Below are positions 24,011 to 35,900 of a stretch of DNA of 64,000 bases, piece after piece. The notes beneath the pieces are model-generated. The model had not been told where the DNA came from. It did no database searches and saw nothing but the letters and a program-made list of their open reading frames with translations. Within the stretch, counting starts at the first letter, position 1. Each line of letters begins with the position of its first letter. Location: assembly GCF_009730915.1 (NCBI RefSeq), contig NC_052488.1, positions 23,225,868 through 23,289,867 on the forward strand, in the 5' to 3' direction. The translations under genes and the position numbers were made by a program. This stretch comes from Dioscorea cayenensis subsp. rotundata (taxonomy: Eukaryota > Streptophyta > Magnoliopsida > Dioscoreales > Dioscoreaceae).

Positions 24011-24417
24011 AAATTTATCTTTATGTTTAATGTACTTCTAATTTCGGAAGAAAATATTAATTGGAATCTACAAGATTTAAAAGAGTACTGGTAAAATAGT
24101 CTAAAGTTTATAGAACAAGAATTAATCCATGGTAAAATAGTCTAGAGATTTATCCATATATCCATAAAAAGGTGATTCTTTTATGTTCTAATTCACTAAA
24201 GTTCTTATTCCAAGATATTTTCTTTTAAACATTATTTTAAGCATTTATTAAAAAAGACCAATTGAATTTGAGTTTAAGTTTAATTTTTATTTTTAATCCA
24301 ATAATTTCTAAAGAGTTTTGGGATCTAAATTAATCAAAATATAATATATTATTGTACTAGTAGCTTAACTTAGTTTGCTTCCACTTAATAGTGTATGTTT
24401 GTGTATAACTAACCTAA

Positions 24418-24600
24418 TTTCCGCTTAAATAACCCAGTTTCTGCTTTAGTAACCCAGTTTCCGTTTAAAATTGTATGTTTGTGTTAAACGCTACTGTGTA
24501 ACTTAAACATGAACCAATATTATTAAACATAAACAAATTTTTTTAAACAGAAAATACCTAAGTTACACGAAAACACATATATTTTAACAAAAACATACTT
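24418..24600. repeat. Second block of the 20-bp repeat, with orientation switch
   Basis: At about 24418-24475 the unit occurs in reverse complement (TAACCCAGTTTCCGTTTAAA and a sister unit 20 bases before). From 24484 it is forward again (TTAAAC at 24484, 24503, 24523, 24543). This inverted arrangement links the block to the 23603-24010 array. Confidence 0.75.
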
Positions 24601-25368
24601 TAATCTAAAGTTTTCTCATAATTCATCTCTGTCTATCTCCTATGCAACTACATTCTCCCTCTCCATTGTCTCTTCAACCAGAAACTTAGTATGATTCTCC
24701 AAGTTCTCACCTTCCTCACTCTTCTCCTTCTCCTTTTCCAATGCCACTAGCTCCTCAACCTCTCCAACGATCTCCACGACCTCTTTCTCCTCAACCCCAA
24801 CACCAGCAGAGCTTGTCTACAGATCCAACTCTCCACCAACGGAGTCCTCTAAAGGGTTCTCCGACTTCAAACCATTGATCTTTGTGTCTATCGTTTATTG
24901 CCGCCAAAAAAATAAAACAACAAGGCAAACACCCATAAATCCAAGAAACAATTGAGGTCCACTCCGGCGATGGTGCACTTCCGTCGAACTCCCACGCTGT
25001 CGCCGGCGGATCTAGGTGTCTCCACCGTGACTCCGATCTCTAGATCGGATTTGCCAACCCAACCCAAGATCTCACAGATTCCAAATGGAACGAGCAAACA
25101 TGCCAAAAAAAGACAACCAAGACTCCGATTAGAAGAAGACCTTTCTTACAAGTAGATAAAAGCCCGTATTAAAAAAAAAAGATTGCGCTAGTAAATGAAG
25201 GTCATTGTTGTCAAAAAAAAATTCCCACCCAACTTCGTTTAGTCACTTTAACGACTTGACGGGTTTAAAAATAAGTGGAGAGAAAAAGAGGGTTTTTTTG
25301 GGGATACCAAAATTAGAGAGGGGAAAATGTATATAAACGAAACTTTCAAGGGGTATTTGGCAATTACC
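24601..25368. other. Non-coding right part of the candidate DNA transposon
   Basis: A C/T-rich stretch (about 24650-24860) and a region around 24890-25150 have short frames with no recognised domain. The plus-strand frame near 24691 starts with a Leu-rich run but stops soon after. Nothing here is supported as a gene. Confidence 0.4.
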
Positions 25369-25376
25369 AGTATTTA

Positions 25377-25804
25377 ACTGGTTTATCCATAATAATAACA
25401 GATAACCTCACAAAGCGAGGTTGAAATAAAATTTTTACTCCAATCGGATCCATTGACCATCTACTATTCAATCGCCCTTTTGCTTCATTTTTGAAACTTT
25501 TTCAATCAATCTCGTCATTTGATGCTTTTATAAAAGTTAGATTTTCATATAAGTGGGAGCCTGCTATTAGCCTAAGTGCACTTGAGAATCTTGTTATTAA
25601 AGCTATTTACTAAAATGTTTGATTTAAATATAACAACGATATTTTCACTACAACGTAATAACTTTTAATTGAATTATTTCTAAAATCAATCATAAATTTT
25701 TGTAACACCGAATGTGAAGAGAGCCAAATTTGAGGATATGATCATTAAAATAAAATAAAAAAACCTTAATTTTGTGGTTATCAATGATGAGTGTTTTGAC
25801 TCAA
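25377..25804. other. Copy-B-specific AT-rich flank
   Basis: No gene was recognised. Homology with copy A begins at about 25805, in the sequence GATCCATACATCTCCACTAT. Confidence 0.5.
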
Positions 25805-25935
25805 GTGATCCATACATCTCCACTATTGGTGTGCACTTTTTGCATTTTTTTTTTAATTCATGTCTCTTCTCCATAACCACTTTTCTTATTTTATTTTATT
25901 TTTTTTAAAAAAATGGATAGACTATATTCATTTAT

Positions 25936-27609
25936 TTCAATGCCATAAAATCCTCCCATTCATTTTTCCAAGGGATTCTCAATATTAAATATTAACCTTT
26001 AGGTGAACATTCATGGTAGATAACCACCATATAGGGGGGAGATGCAGGGCGACGTTCGTCTTTGCTTCTCGTCGGACGGATTAGGTTTCTTTGCTCCAGT
26101 TGGTATCTTGTCTTCCGCTCATGATGAAGTCAAAGGTTTTCCCTGGATGTTTGGTGATGAGGCGGAGGAGGAAAATGGGATGTTGGTTTTGTTGGAGCAA
26201 TTTCTTTGGGAAGAGGAGGAGATGATGTATCATCAAGTGGCTCCAGGTGATGATAGTGAGTTGTTGCTTTTGATGACGGCAGTGGTTGAGCTTTGCTCCC
26301 ATACTGGCAATCAAGGTAGCTTGGTAGAGGTCCGACCGGCAACGGTGGAGCCTGGCTCTCATGCCGGAGTTGAAATGCTGTCGTCCCAAATGTCTGAGCG
26401 TCGACTTGCTGGGCATTGCGTACTGCAGGGAAGAGCTGTTAAACAGAAGCGGGTATGGTCTGAGGCGCAGTGGGTGAGCGGATCGAGGGATGGAGCCATG
26501 GAGGAGCATATGTTCACTCATGATATCCCACCGGAGGAGATGGGCAAGCAAATGAAGGAGTGTGCTCGCCCTATCGTTGTTCTTCTTGGTAAGAAAAAGA
26601 TGAGAAAAAGAGTTGGGATTCAAGGGAAGATTAGATTATCGTCGTGGGATAAGGGGCAGGTCGAGCTTAGCTCCCGCCCGGTCGAACTGGGGACGTGGTC
26701 GGTGTCGGGTGACCTTCTTAGTGGCACTTCGACGAAGGATATTGTGGTGGAGCTCTGCTCCCACAGGGATCAAGCAACGGTGCAGGTTCATCGGAGGTCG
26801 CCGGGGAGTTGGACCGATGGTCAACGTAATGCTCGGGGGGGGGGACCCATTGGTCGTGCATGGGCTCAGATGCCTGAACGAGATGGGCTGGCACGTTTGG
26901 CGGCTCGATCGTCGAGAGCTCGACGTGTCTAGCATTGGGTGGTCCGTAATCCGATAGAGACAGGTGGCAGCTCTAAGGTGTCCAAGGTTTCTCCTAGCCT
27001 TGCGGATGAACAGCGGGGAAAGATTTCTCACGTGAGACTTATGCTGGCTAAACGGGGGGCCGCATGTGATGCTGGGAATGTTGGGTCCCGTGTTCTGACG
27101 GACCCAATTATTTGTGTGGTTTCGGATTGGATCCTGGGCCAAGTCAGTTCGGCCCAGAATGTATTGGAACATGGAGATCCCTTGCTTCTTTGTGATGTGG
27201 GCCGTAATGTGGGCCAAGCACATGGGATTAAAACTGATGAGGGGATTGCTTGATCCAGTGAATTTGGGCTTGAACATGGGCCTGCTAGTGGGCTATTTAT
27301 TGAAAAGGAAGTCGACGACAAAGTTAGAGAGAAGGTTGATGAGATCATCACCTCTATTCGGAGGAGCTTGGAGTTCTTGGGGCCCAACTGTGTGGTTCGT
27401 GGTGCGACCTAGCCTGCTGAGGAGGTTCACGACACGGTCGAGGGATAAGTGCCTTGTTGCATATGGCCTTGAGGAGGGTGGTTGTTCCTCGCTTTTTGTT
27501 GGTCTTTAGTTGTACCTTTTGATTGGGGTTTCGGTTGTATCCTTACCACATCTAGTGGTAGGTGTTATTTTTATTAATATAGTGGTTTATCAACTTTTTC
27601 CCAAAAACC
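25936..27609 (+). mobile_element. LINE-type insertion private to copy B, with unusual body
   Basis: The 1674-bp insertion is flanked by a 14-bp direct repeat starting CTATATTCATTTA (25922-25935, 27610-27623). Copy A has the empty site near 14841-14862. The 3' end resembles the local LINE family: CCACATCTAGTGG, then a TTAATATAGTGGTTTATCAAC tail (split here across 27560-27592) and a coding end SIRRSLEFLG. The body is not a reverse transcriptase. It holds a GC-rich open frame (26042-26932) of unknown type. This may be a non-autonomous LINE made of an ORF1-like part joined to an ORF2 terminus. Confidence 0.75.
26042..26932 (+). CDS. Unknown 296-residue frame within the copy-B LINE-type insertion
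   Basis: An open frame starts MQGDVRLCFSSDGLGFFAP and ends SRARRV. It is GC-rich compared with its surroundings. The segment VELCSH occurs twice (at about residues 82 and 238) with related surroundings, suggesting internal repetition. Acidic at first (EEENG, EEEE) and basic later (KKKMRKR). No zinc knuckle, endonuclease or reverse transcriptase motif was seen. It may be LINE ORF1-like, a captured gene piece, or non-functional. Overlapping frames on the other strand are shadows of the same composition. Confidence 0.4.
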   Translation: MQGDVRLCFSSDGLGFFAPVGILSSAHDEVKGFPWMFGDEAEEENGMLVLLEQFLWEEEEMMYHQVAPGDDSELLLLMTAVVELCSHTGNQGSLVEVRPATVEPGSHAGVEMLSSQMSERRLAGHCVLQGRAVKQKRVWSEAQWVSGSRDGAMEEHMFTHDIPPEEMGKQMKECARPIVVLLGKKKMRKRVGIQGKIRLSSWDKGQVELSSRPVELGTWSVSGDLLSGTSTKDIVVELCSHRDQATVQVHRRSPGSWTDGQRNARGGGPIGRAWAQMPERDGLARLAARSSRARRV

Positions 27610-27623
27610 CTATATTCATTTAT

Positions 27624-28669
27624 AACAAAACACAGTACAAGATAAGACAAGCCCAATTGCACTTTCCTTATTTTGTTCACCCTCTTCTTAAGTTTTAAAT
27701 TTTTTTTTTTGAATAATTAAGTTTTAGAATTTAAATTTAATGTGTTTTATTCATTTTATTAAAAAAACCTGAAAAAATTAAAATTATGTATGGACTCTAA
27801 GTATGATGGACTAATGGATCCCTGGCCCAATTGGCCGAAATACTTTTTGGGCGGCATTTTCTCTAAAAAAAACTTTCACTTCTTGTTCTCCCTCCCTTTC
27901 CACTTCTGGTCATTCATTTGAAAATCCCCAAATTTCCCCGCTGGAGTTTGCTCTAATCCTCTGAGATTGGACCAAGACATTAGAATCCTACTCTCACAAG
28001 GGGGAGCTGGTGAATCGGTGATCGTGGGGTTTGCAAATTGAGCCAGTCATTGGAAGTCCTTCTGGTGATCCTTCTCAATTTGCACGGTTTGGATTAGGTT
28101 TCTCTATTCACTTTGCTTTGTTTTTATAGATTTTATAATTTGATTTCAATTAAATTTTGGGGTCGAGGCATTTAGTGGAGGTAAGGACCACCACATGATT
28201 GCTTGTCTTGTTTGTATTTACGATAAATCAACTCCTGCTACACTGTAGTTAATATTCGACAAGAAGATGACTTTTTACTGTCACTGTAGCTTATGAACAT
28301 TAGCGATTTACGAGAGTATAATTAGAGATATAATATCATATTGCATATTCAAAACAAAACAAGAGCTTTTAAATTACTCAATATATATTAAAGAGTTATC
28401 TACTCAAATATCTCTCTTAATTATTGCAAAGAACTAACACTATGCTAATATTTATAAACTAAACATTTTTTTAGCCCTAATAGAAAATAAACATTCTAAA
28501 CTTAGTTTTATTTTAAAATTAAACTAGTCTTAAAAAATTTGGGTTATATTTAGTTAAACATAGATTTAAAAAGAGATTATTTTTGAAACGAAAAACAACA
28601 ATGTCGTTGGTGATTGAAGGTCATACCAAGTAAATATGCTATCTGAATGCTAAACACAGTAATAATGCT

Positions 28670-28700
<31 letters not shown>

Positions 28701-30746
28701 TAGCGAGTGCTATGAAATCATAGTATAGATTGGAATGAAAACATCGAGAACCCCCACTTGTTCTATTTTTTAATGCAATTTTTTTTAGCTTAATATTAGG
28801 GATATGGCCCCTATGGTCAATGGCCATTTTTTTACTTATTAGCCCACCACCAGTGTGAGAACTCTTGTTGTTGATATCAAGCATGGGCACTTCAGAACAT
28901 GAGCCACATGCTATTATTTTTTTAATGATATTATTTTCTAAACTGATTCTCTATTCTATTTTTCTACTTGTTAAGTTAGTGCGTTGTCCTGCAAATTTTA
29001 ATATCTTTATCCCTTGAAAGATGAGCTGTTTCTAGCATGCTTCTGTTTATTCATAAATATGAAAATCAATCTAGTTGGCATGTTCCATGCAATGAATTTT
29101 TGGTTTTTGCTTGTGCAGATGCCTGTATTTTAACACAATATATCATATTACTACACTAATTGAATTTTTTATATTCAAAATTTGTTGCATTCTAGTTAGC
29201 TTATTTGATTTCATACATTTCGGGCATGTACATTATGTTGATCACCTGATTACTTTCTGTTTCTCTGTGCTTTATTCTTTTCCATATTCAAAATTCTGTC
29301 ATTGATGTCACGCTTATCAACTTAATCATTATTTGGTTTCTGGTATCCCTTGAATAATTTTTCACCCCTGGAGACACATTCTTTCTTGGTCAATGGATTG
29401 CTTTTCTCAACAGTGTACGTAGCTAAAGTTCCTCCTTTATCTTTGGCTGGACTTTTAGTCGTCATTTGCTTTAGTTCTTTTAACAATACTTTGTATTAGT
29501 GAGTCTTCAAACATGCCTGATTATTTATCTAATTTCTTTTACTTGTTGCTCAGCTTATCTGGAGGTACTTCATGTTAAGCTTGTTCCTACATCTACGTTA
29601 TATTAGCGCTACATAATGCCTTCTCTTTTAAGAATGGTTCTATATTAAGATAATTGATTTATAGTGTATAGACTGTTCTCTTTATCCAACTTGATTTACT
29701 CTTGGAAGTTTGGCTGCTTTCTGGTGTCCTAATTAATTGTTCAGAATCACATGAGTGCCTGCAGGCATTTGTAACACTGCTTTCGCTGGATAGCAAGTTA
29801 TTTTTAGAGTAAATAATTATTTTTGCCATTTTGTAATTATTTAATTTCCTTCCCCTAAATCTTCATCATTAGAGAAAATTTTCTCATCCTGTTAATCTTT
29901 CGGAGATCGTATTGGGATCATTACAGTTTTCGGCTCTGACCATTTTACATTAGATAGGCGCACTTCAATAGGGAAGATCAGTAGGAAATCTCTATGATCT
30001 GGGAACTGATGTGGTTCCTCGGTCATCAGTTTTACTCATTCAGCATCTCACTGTCTTTTTCTTCCTTGAAGGTCTTGGTTCTTTATTGAATACTACATAT
30101 GAAGCAATTTTATTGAAGTTTTGGCTGTCTTTGTCGTGTTCCCTAGGTAGAAGAAAATTTGGTCGCCATATGTTGTTTTGAATATATCAGCTTATTGCCA
30201 CCAATTGCTCCAAATGGATTGCATTTGAAGTGAAGCTATGATTCTTGTTGATCTATAGTTCACACAGCCTAGAACAGAATTGTACTTGCGCTCCTCTCGA
30301 ACCGGTGGTTTTTGCTGCAGGTAGTTTAGATGTTCATTACATTGGTTAATATCCATCAGAGTTTAACATTAATTTGTATTTCTTTTTGCTGTTGATTACA
30401 ATTATTATTAATTAATTATATATATATTGACAAATGGCGACAAGCGTCTCCCTACAAAGGGATGTCAAAGATACAGATAAGTACGGTGGACTTAACGATC
30501 TCTTAGGGATTTACATGTTGAACAGGTTAACATGAGGGGTAATAAAGACTTACCATGTGCGTCCAAGATGATATATCAATGACCACAATTTCAAAAATAA
30601 TTTTACAATTCTGGAGGGATGAAGAATTCGGTTCTTCTTAGTTCTTATAGGGGATCTGGTAAACCGTGAGTTTATTGTGCTTATATAGTATTTTTTATAA
30701 TATATTTATACAGTATTGTCATTCACCCATCACTCATAGTTATCTA
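27624..30746. other. Intergenic block, mirror of 11715-14840
   Basis: No protein was recognised. Read on the plus strand it shows the same exon-like islands as copy A: about 27860-28110 followed by a GT and T-rich intron, a short island near 28160-28185, and others near 29110, 29760, 29900 and 30300. A (TA)n tract lies at about 28673-28700. Confidence 0.4.
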
Positions 30747-30757
30747 ATGGTTGTCAA

Positions 30758-31866
30758 TTTTTTTTTTTTTTGAAAAAGTGGATATACCACATTCATAAAT
30801 AAAAGTAGAATAGATACAATAGAAGCCCACAAGATGTGGAGCCACAAAAGAACACAACAAAATGGGAGGAACAACGGGTCTCCTTCTGACCCACAAAGAA
30901 ACAAAGCTCTACCCCACGGTAACATCCATAACCTCCTCTATCGTCAAAGCACTCGCCACCTCGGGATCGAGGTCTAGCGAACTCTAAGTCGCTACCGAAT
31001 AGAGGAGATGGAATCGCCAGCGCCGATCTCAATCCGTCCCGAGCTACTAGAGTACCAAGATAGAATGAGTTGGTCGGGTCTTCGTAAAAGACACCAAGCC
31101 GGATTCACACATTTATCGACAAAAAAATAACATCATTTCTCAAGTCAAATGGACTACACAAAAAGCTTTGATCACCTGCACTCCCAAACATCCGCTGAGC
31201 GAGACACAGCAGGTGATCTCCAGCCCTCCCAAAGAATTGACATCGAGCAAGGAAATGCCGCTAGTTGACAAGCCTCATTTAACTTCGCCCACACCTCAGT
31301 AGCAAACCGACATTGAAGAAATAGATGGTCCTCCGATTCCGACTGCAGGTGATGAGCACACACGCATGTCGGTCGGAGCCTCAGTACATCTACGCTAGCG
31401 ATTTACAAGTGTAAAGATTTTTTTCTTCCACGCCAACCAGTTGAAGATATTGACTTTCCTAGGGCAAGGCCCTTTCCAAAAGAATTGTGCACTCGAACAA
31501 CGGAGCCCGCTATCATTGAGTCGGTTGTAGAAGGATTTGACTATAAAGGAAGCATTTGTAGTCAGACTCCATGATCTCAAATCCCTAGCAGGAACAGAGG
31601 AGGAGCCCGAATCGGAATGAGCATTGAGATCTCAAGATCATTTGCAAACGGCTGACAATCAAGAAGATGCATCAAGTCAGCAACCAAAGCGTTCTGCATA
31701 GACGAAGCTAAAAATTCATCCGGCCAAAGATGCATGAGTGCACGACCGTTGAGCCAGCGGTCCTTCCAGAACAAAGTTTCCGTGCCAGGGTTAACACTAA
31801 CTGTGACACAGCTTCTAAAAGCACGTAAACCTTTCAGAACCACTGACCAAAAGAAAAAAATTCTGC
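30758..31866 (-). mobile_element. 5'-truncated L1-type LINE, copy B mirror of 10595-11703
   Basis: Flanked by ATGGTTGTCAA at 30747-30757 and 31867-31877, the same target duplication as in copy A. It carries the zf-RVT fragment in pieces (31172-31843) with additional frame breaks relative to copy A, for example near 31363-31395. Confidence 0.88.
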
Positions 31867-31877
31867 ATGGTTGTCAA

Positions 31878-32723
31878 ATTATATTTTGTTAATATGGTTT
31901 ATTTATTTTTTAAAATAAAATAAGATTTATGACTTGGCCGCCAGTAAACAGAGGAAAATAAATGAAAATTGGTTTGTTGGTTGTACACTTGTACTTGATT
32001 GGGTTTGGGATTAACAGGGAAGTGATGGGATAGAACGGTAAAATGAGACCGCTGGAAATAATATGAAATGCAGATGATAGTTTTTTTGGAAGGAAATTGA
32101 ACGTGAACAAAGAGATAGGATGGGATGGGATGGGATTGGATGAGGCATAATTTCGTGAAGAGAATAATTAGTAGGAAAACAACAATGTTTGCTGATCTGA
32201 CTCGAGGATTGAGCCGCTACCACGTGGGTCTTGCCTGCTAATTTGTGTAAATCGTGAACAAAAGAGAGATGAACCCCTCGCCCTCGGTAGCAAACAAAGA
32301 TAGGGAATACAATGGTTTGTTTATGTCACGAGCTACACACGAGCACGCTGGAGATTCATGGATGATTTGCCGAGGCACAGTCACAGAAAGCATTGCTTAA
32401 TTATTATAGAGTTAAGAATAGTGGCTTAAAGGTCCCATGCCACGTTGGTGTTACATCAGCAGTGTTGTTGTTGAGGAGTCTTCACTCTTCACAGTTTACA
32501 CACACCGAACACTCGGTCATCGCGCTCTGGTGGGATCCATCTGGCAGCAGAAGTAAAAGCAACGTGGCGTCATTGACATGCGACTATGCGAGGGTTGGTT
32601 GGGTCATGGGTGTCGTCGTTGGGATCTCTCGCAGCGGATATTGGCACTCAAATCTCCCTAAAAACTTATCTAAAGACATCCAAATGAGTCGTGAGGCTTT
32701 TGCTCCTTCGCCACCAACCCTGC
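31878..32723. other. PHT4 upstream region, copy B
   Basis: Mirror of 9729-10583. No gene was recognised. An open frame beginning at 32393 runs through the promoter and leader into exon 1 of PHT4 only by chance. The copy A frame breaks in this part. Confidence 0.45.
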
Positions 32724-32733
32724 CTATCTATAG
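32724..32733 (+). promoter_or_regulatory. Candidate TATA box for PHT4 copy B
   Basis: CTATCTATAG lies about 176 bp upstream of the ATG at 32909 and is conserved with copy A. A long (TA)n tract (about 32837-32871) lies between it and the start and is longer than in copy A. Confidence 0.35.
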
Positions 32734-32832
32734 ACTTTTTTCTGCTTCTTTGACCCCACCAAACCCCCTGCAACCAAAACCAACAACCTCCCGTCCCTCT
32801 CCGTCAGACATATATTTGTATCCAATAAAACT

Positions 32833-32872
<40 letters not shown>

Positions 32873-32908
32873 ATATCATTTCTGCGAGTTGATCTCCCAT
32901 CTCAACCG

Positions 32909-35900
32909 ATGGAGGTGGTGTCACCCACGCCAGCGAAATCCGTTCTCCCTTCCCATTCTTCTCATTGTTCACGTCCTTCTTCTTTTTCTTCTTCTTCTTC
33001 TTCTTCTTGGATCTCTTCTCCTTATAATATATCGAATGGTTCGATCGGGTCCTCAAATTCTCGTCATGGAGGATCTAGGCTTCGGATCATCAGCAGAATT
33101 GGTGACAGAGTGCCGTGGAAGAATCAAGGTGGAACTTGTTCCAGTAGCAGTACTAGCAGTGGCAGTAGCGCATGCAACGGCAACGGTGGCTTTGGGTTTG
33201 TATTAGGTGAGAGAGTAGAGGAGAAAAGGAGGCGTGAAAGGGCGGCGAGAGTTGTGATATGCGGTGCAGGGGCGGGAGGGATCGGTAGGGAAGAAGAAGC
33301 AATCCGGATCCCGGAGAGAGCAAAGGTGGTGGCTTTGGTGTCCTTGGTGATGTGCCTCTGCAATGCCGATCGCGTCGTCATGTCCGTCGCCGTGGTCCCC
33401 CTCGCCGCCAAATATGGCTGGTCCAGTTCCTTCCTGGGGATCGTCCAGGTCAGCTCCTTTTCCACCTCTCATGCCATGCCAGTATGCCACCACTAAATAT
33501 CAATTGGTTAATTGTTAATTACTGTTTATTATTCTTATTCTTGTTCATATTGTTCAACCACCACTAATGGCCGTGTTTTCATAAATGGCATAATTTTCTC
33601 TTTTTATTTAATTTATAAGAAAATCCGCTAGTAATTCGATCGTCTTTTGTTTTATGAGTAATCATTTCTTCTTTGTTTTTTTTTTTATTATTTAAATTTG
33701 TTGTCCAAATCATGAATGGTGGGTATGTTGATTTAAGAGGAGATGCATACCTAACCCATCTGCACCAAAAAGACAACTAATATATGCTTTGGAGGCATCC
33801 ACCTACTCCTCTTTCGCTGTCTTTTCCCTACGTAGACCACTTTATTTGTTTTGATGCGTAATTGTACGCTCAACAGTGTGATACCACCCTATTCAATGAA
33901 TACTTAATTAAAAAAAATGAGCATATTGTGTTTTTTTCTTTTGATTTTTGAAATTTTTGGCATTCCAATCAAAATGGATCCCAACCTGGATGGCGAATAG
34001 CGTTAATACATATAATTTTATTTCAAGTAGAATGATAACAGTTAAATTGGTAACGAGATATCAGTTGTATTTTAGCATTGACGCGGGCTAAGTAAATGTT
34101 ATTGAGTTTTTCATGGCTGCAGTCTCGTCTCTGTGGGGATACTTGTTCTCATCTGTCGCTGGTGGAGCTCTGGCAGACAGATACGGCGGGAAGAGAGTGA
34201 TGGCATGGGGGTGGCTCTCTGGTCCCTTGCCACTTTCCTCACTCCATGGGCTGCTGACCACTCCACCGCGATGCTTCTGGCAGTCCGTGCTCTGTTTGGC
34301 CTTTGCTGAAGGTGTTGCCTTGCCTTCCATGAACACACTCTTATCCCGGTAAAGTTCATGTGCTAACAATTCAACTCCTTGTTAAATGGCCACTTTGCTC
34401 ATAACATCCGAATGATGACAATTTTTTTGGATTTTTTTGATTGTCAACATACAGTTGGTTTCCTTGCCATGAACGAGCAAGCGCGGTGGGCCTATCAATG
34501 GCTGGGTTTCACCTAGGAAATGTTATAAGTTTCTTGGCAACACCTGTCATAATGTCAAGCATTGGACTTGCTGGGGCATTTTCTCTGTTTGCGTCACTTG
34601 GGTTTATGTGGCTATCTCTCTGGGTAAATGGGGTCACAAATGATCCTGGAGACAGTCCTCTGATCAGCACTTATGAGTTGCAATTGATCCGAGCTGGGAA
34701 GACAGATGTCTCTTCTTCCAGCGGCTCCAAATTTCCACCTCTTCGCCATTTGCTGTCCAAGCTGCCTACATGGGCTATCATCTTTGCCAATGTTACCAAC
34801 AACTGGGTGAGTTCAATTTATCAACAAAAACGCTTTTCTTATCCTTCTAAATTTGGATAATAAGTCACTCAGTTACGCTTTTCTTATCAAAGGCTTTCCT
34901 TATCGATAACTACGTCGTTCTGTTTTGTGCTGCTCTTGAGTGAACATTTTGCAGACATGCCATAGTTATAAAACTTTGGTTGCAAGTTTGTGTGCTAGAG
35001 TTAGGTTGATATTTATGAAAAAGAACAACTTAAACTTTTGTAACTGAAATTTTGATATTAATTAAACTTGGATGCAGGGCTACTTTGTGCTTCTTTCATG
35101 GATGCCTGTGTACTTCAAGACTGTAAGCATCAATACTCCACTTGAAAAGTGCACTACTTTTGTCTTTCAACATAATGCTCAATCATTTCTTGCTGTTATA
35201 GGTATATAATGTGAATCTTAAACAAGCCGCATGGTTTAGTGCTGTGCCTTGGGGTATGATGGCCATATCAGGTTACATAGCTGGAGCCGCCTCTGATTCT
35301 CTAATTGCTTCTGGTCATCCTGTAACTAGAGTTCGCAAAATCATGCAGGTAATTTTTTTTAAGCTAATAACAGGTGGTTTATTCACTTATTCGAAAGTTA
35401 CTCTTTTTTTTTTTTTTTTGGCCAAGATATTTCGCATTGAAAATTATAAACTGTTTGAATAAAGCTTTTCTGGTTGTTGGGTCTTGAAGAGCAGGACCAT
35501 ATTTATGTTGCTCATTATTGGGTTGAATGTAAATAGTTAACTGACATTATTTTTTATCCCGGTGTATGAATGTGACAGTCAATTGGTTTCATTGGGCCCG
35601 CACTGGCATTGTTGTGCTTGAAATACGCTCAAACTCCCAATGCAGCAGCGTTTTTAATGACTGTTGCGTTGAGCTTCAGCTCTTTCAGCCAGGCTGGCTT
35701 CCTGCTCAACATGCAGGTAAATATTATGTCTACCATTTCTACTTTATGTACATTACTTATTCTCGATCTTGAGAAGTTTGCCATTTCTTTTATCCTTTAT
35801 GATGTGAACATGACCCTCATGTTAGAGATGAAATGTCACAATACAACATAATTCGTTCTGTTAGTTTTGTTATTATGATGTTCAAACTTTACCCCCTTTG

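Larger units (their letters stand above)
17865..25368. mobile_element. Candidate non-autonomous DNA transposon, interrupted by Copia-1
   Basis: The ends look like imperfect inverted repeats: GGGAAAATTATTTTTTACCC at the left, and on the opposite strand GGTAATTGCCAAATACCCC at the right. Flanking octamers AATATTTA and AGTATTTA (25369-25376) differ by one base, compatible with an old 8-bp target duplication. Without Copia-1 the block would be about 2.4 kb. It contains 20-bp periodic repeats (23603-24010 and about 24418-24600) and no transposase. hAT or Mutator-like origin is possible; the boundaries are tentative. Confidence 0.35.

Noticed and set aside
26081-27387. Minus-strand frames of 119-213 residues in the LINE-type insertion
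   Set aside because: They overlap the plus-strand frame and have His/Pro/Ser-rich content expected from antisense of GC-rich coding-like DNA.
32393-33496. 367-residue frame as an N-terminally longer PHT4 protein
   Set aside because: The extra part spans the TATA-like box and a TA microsatellite, and the frame differs in copy A, so the start at 32909 is preferred.
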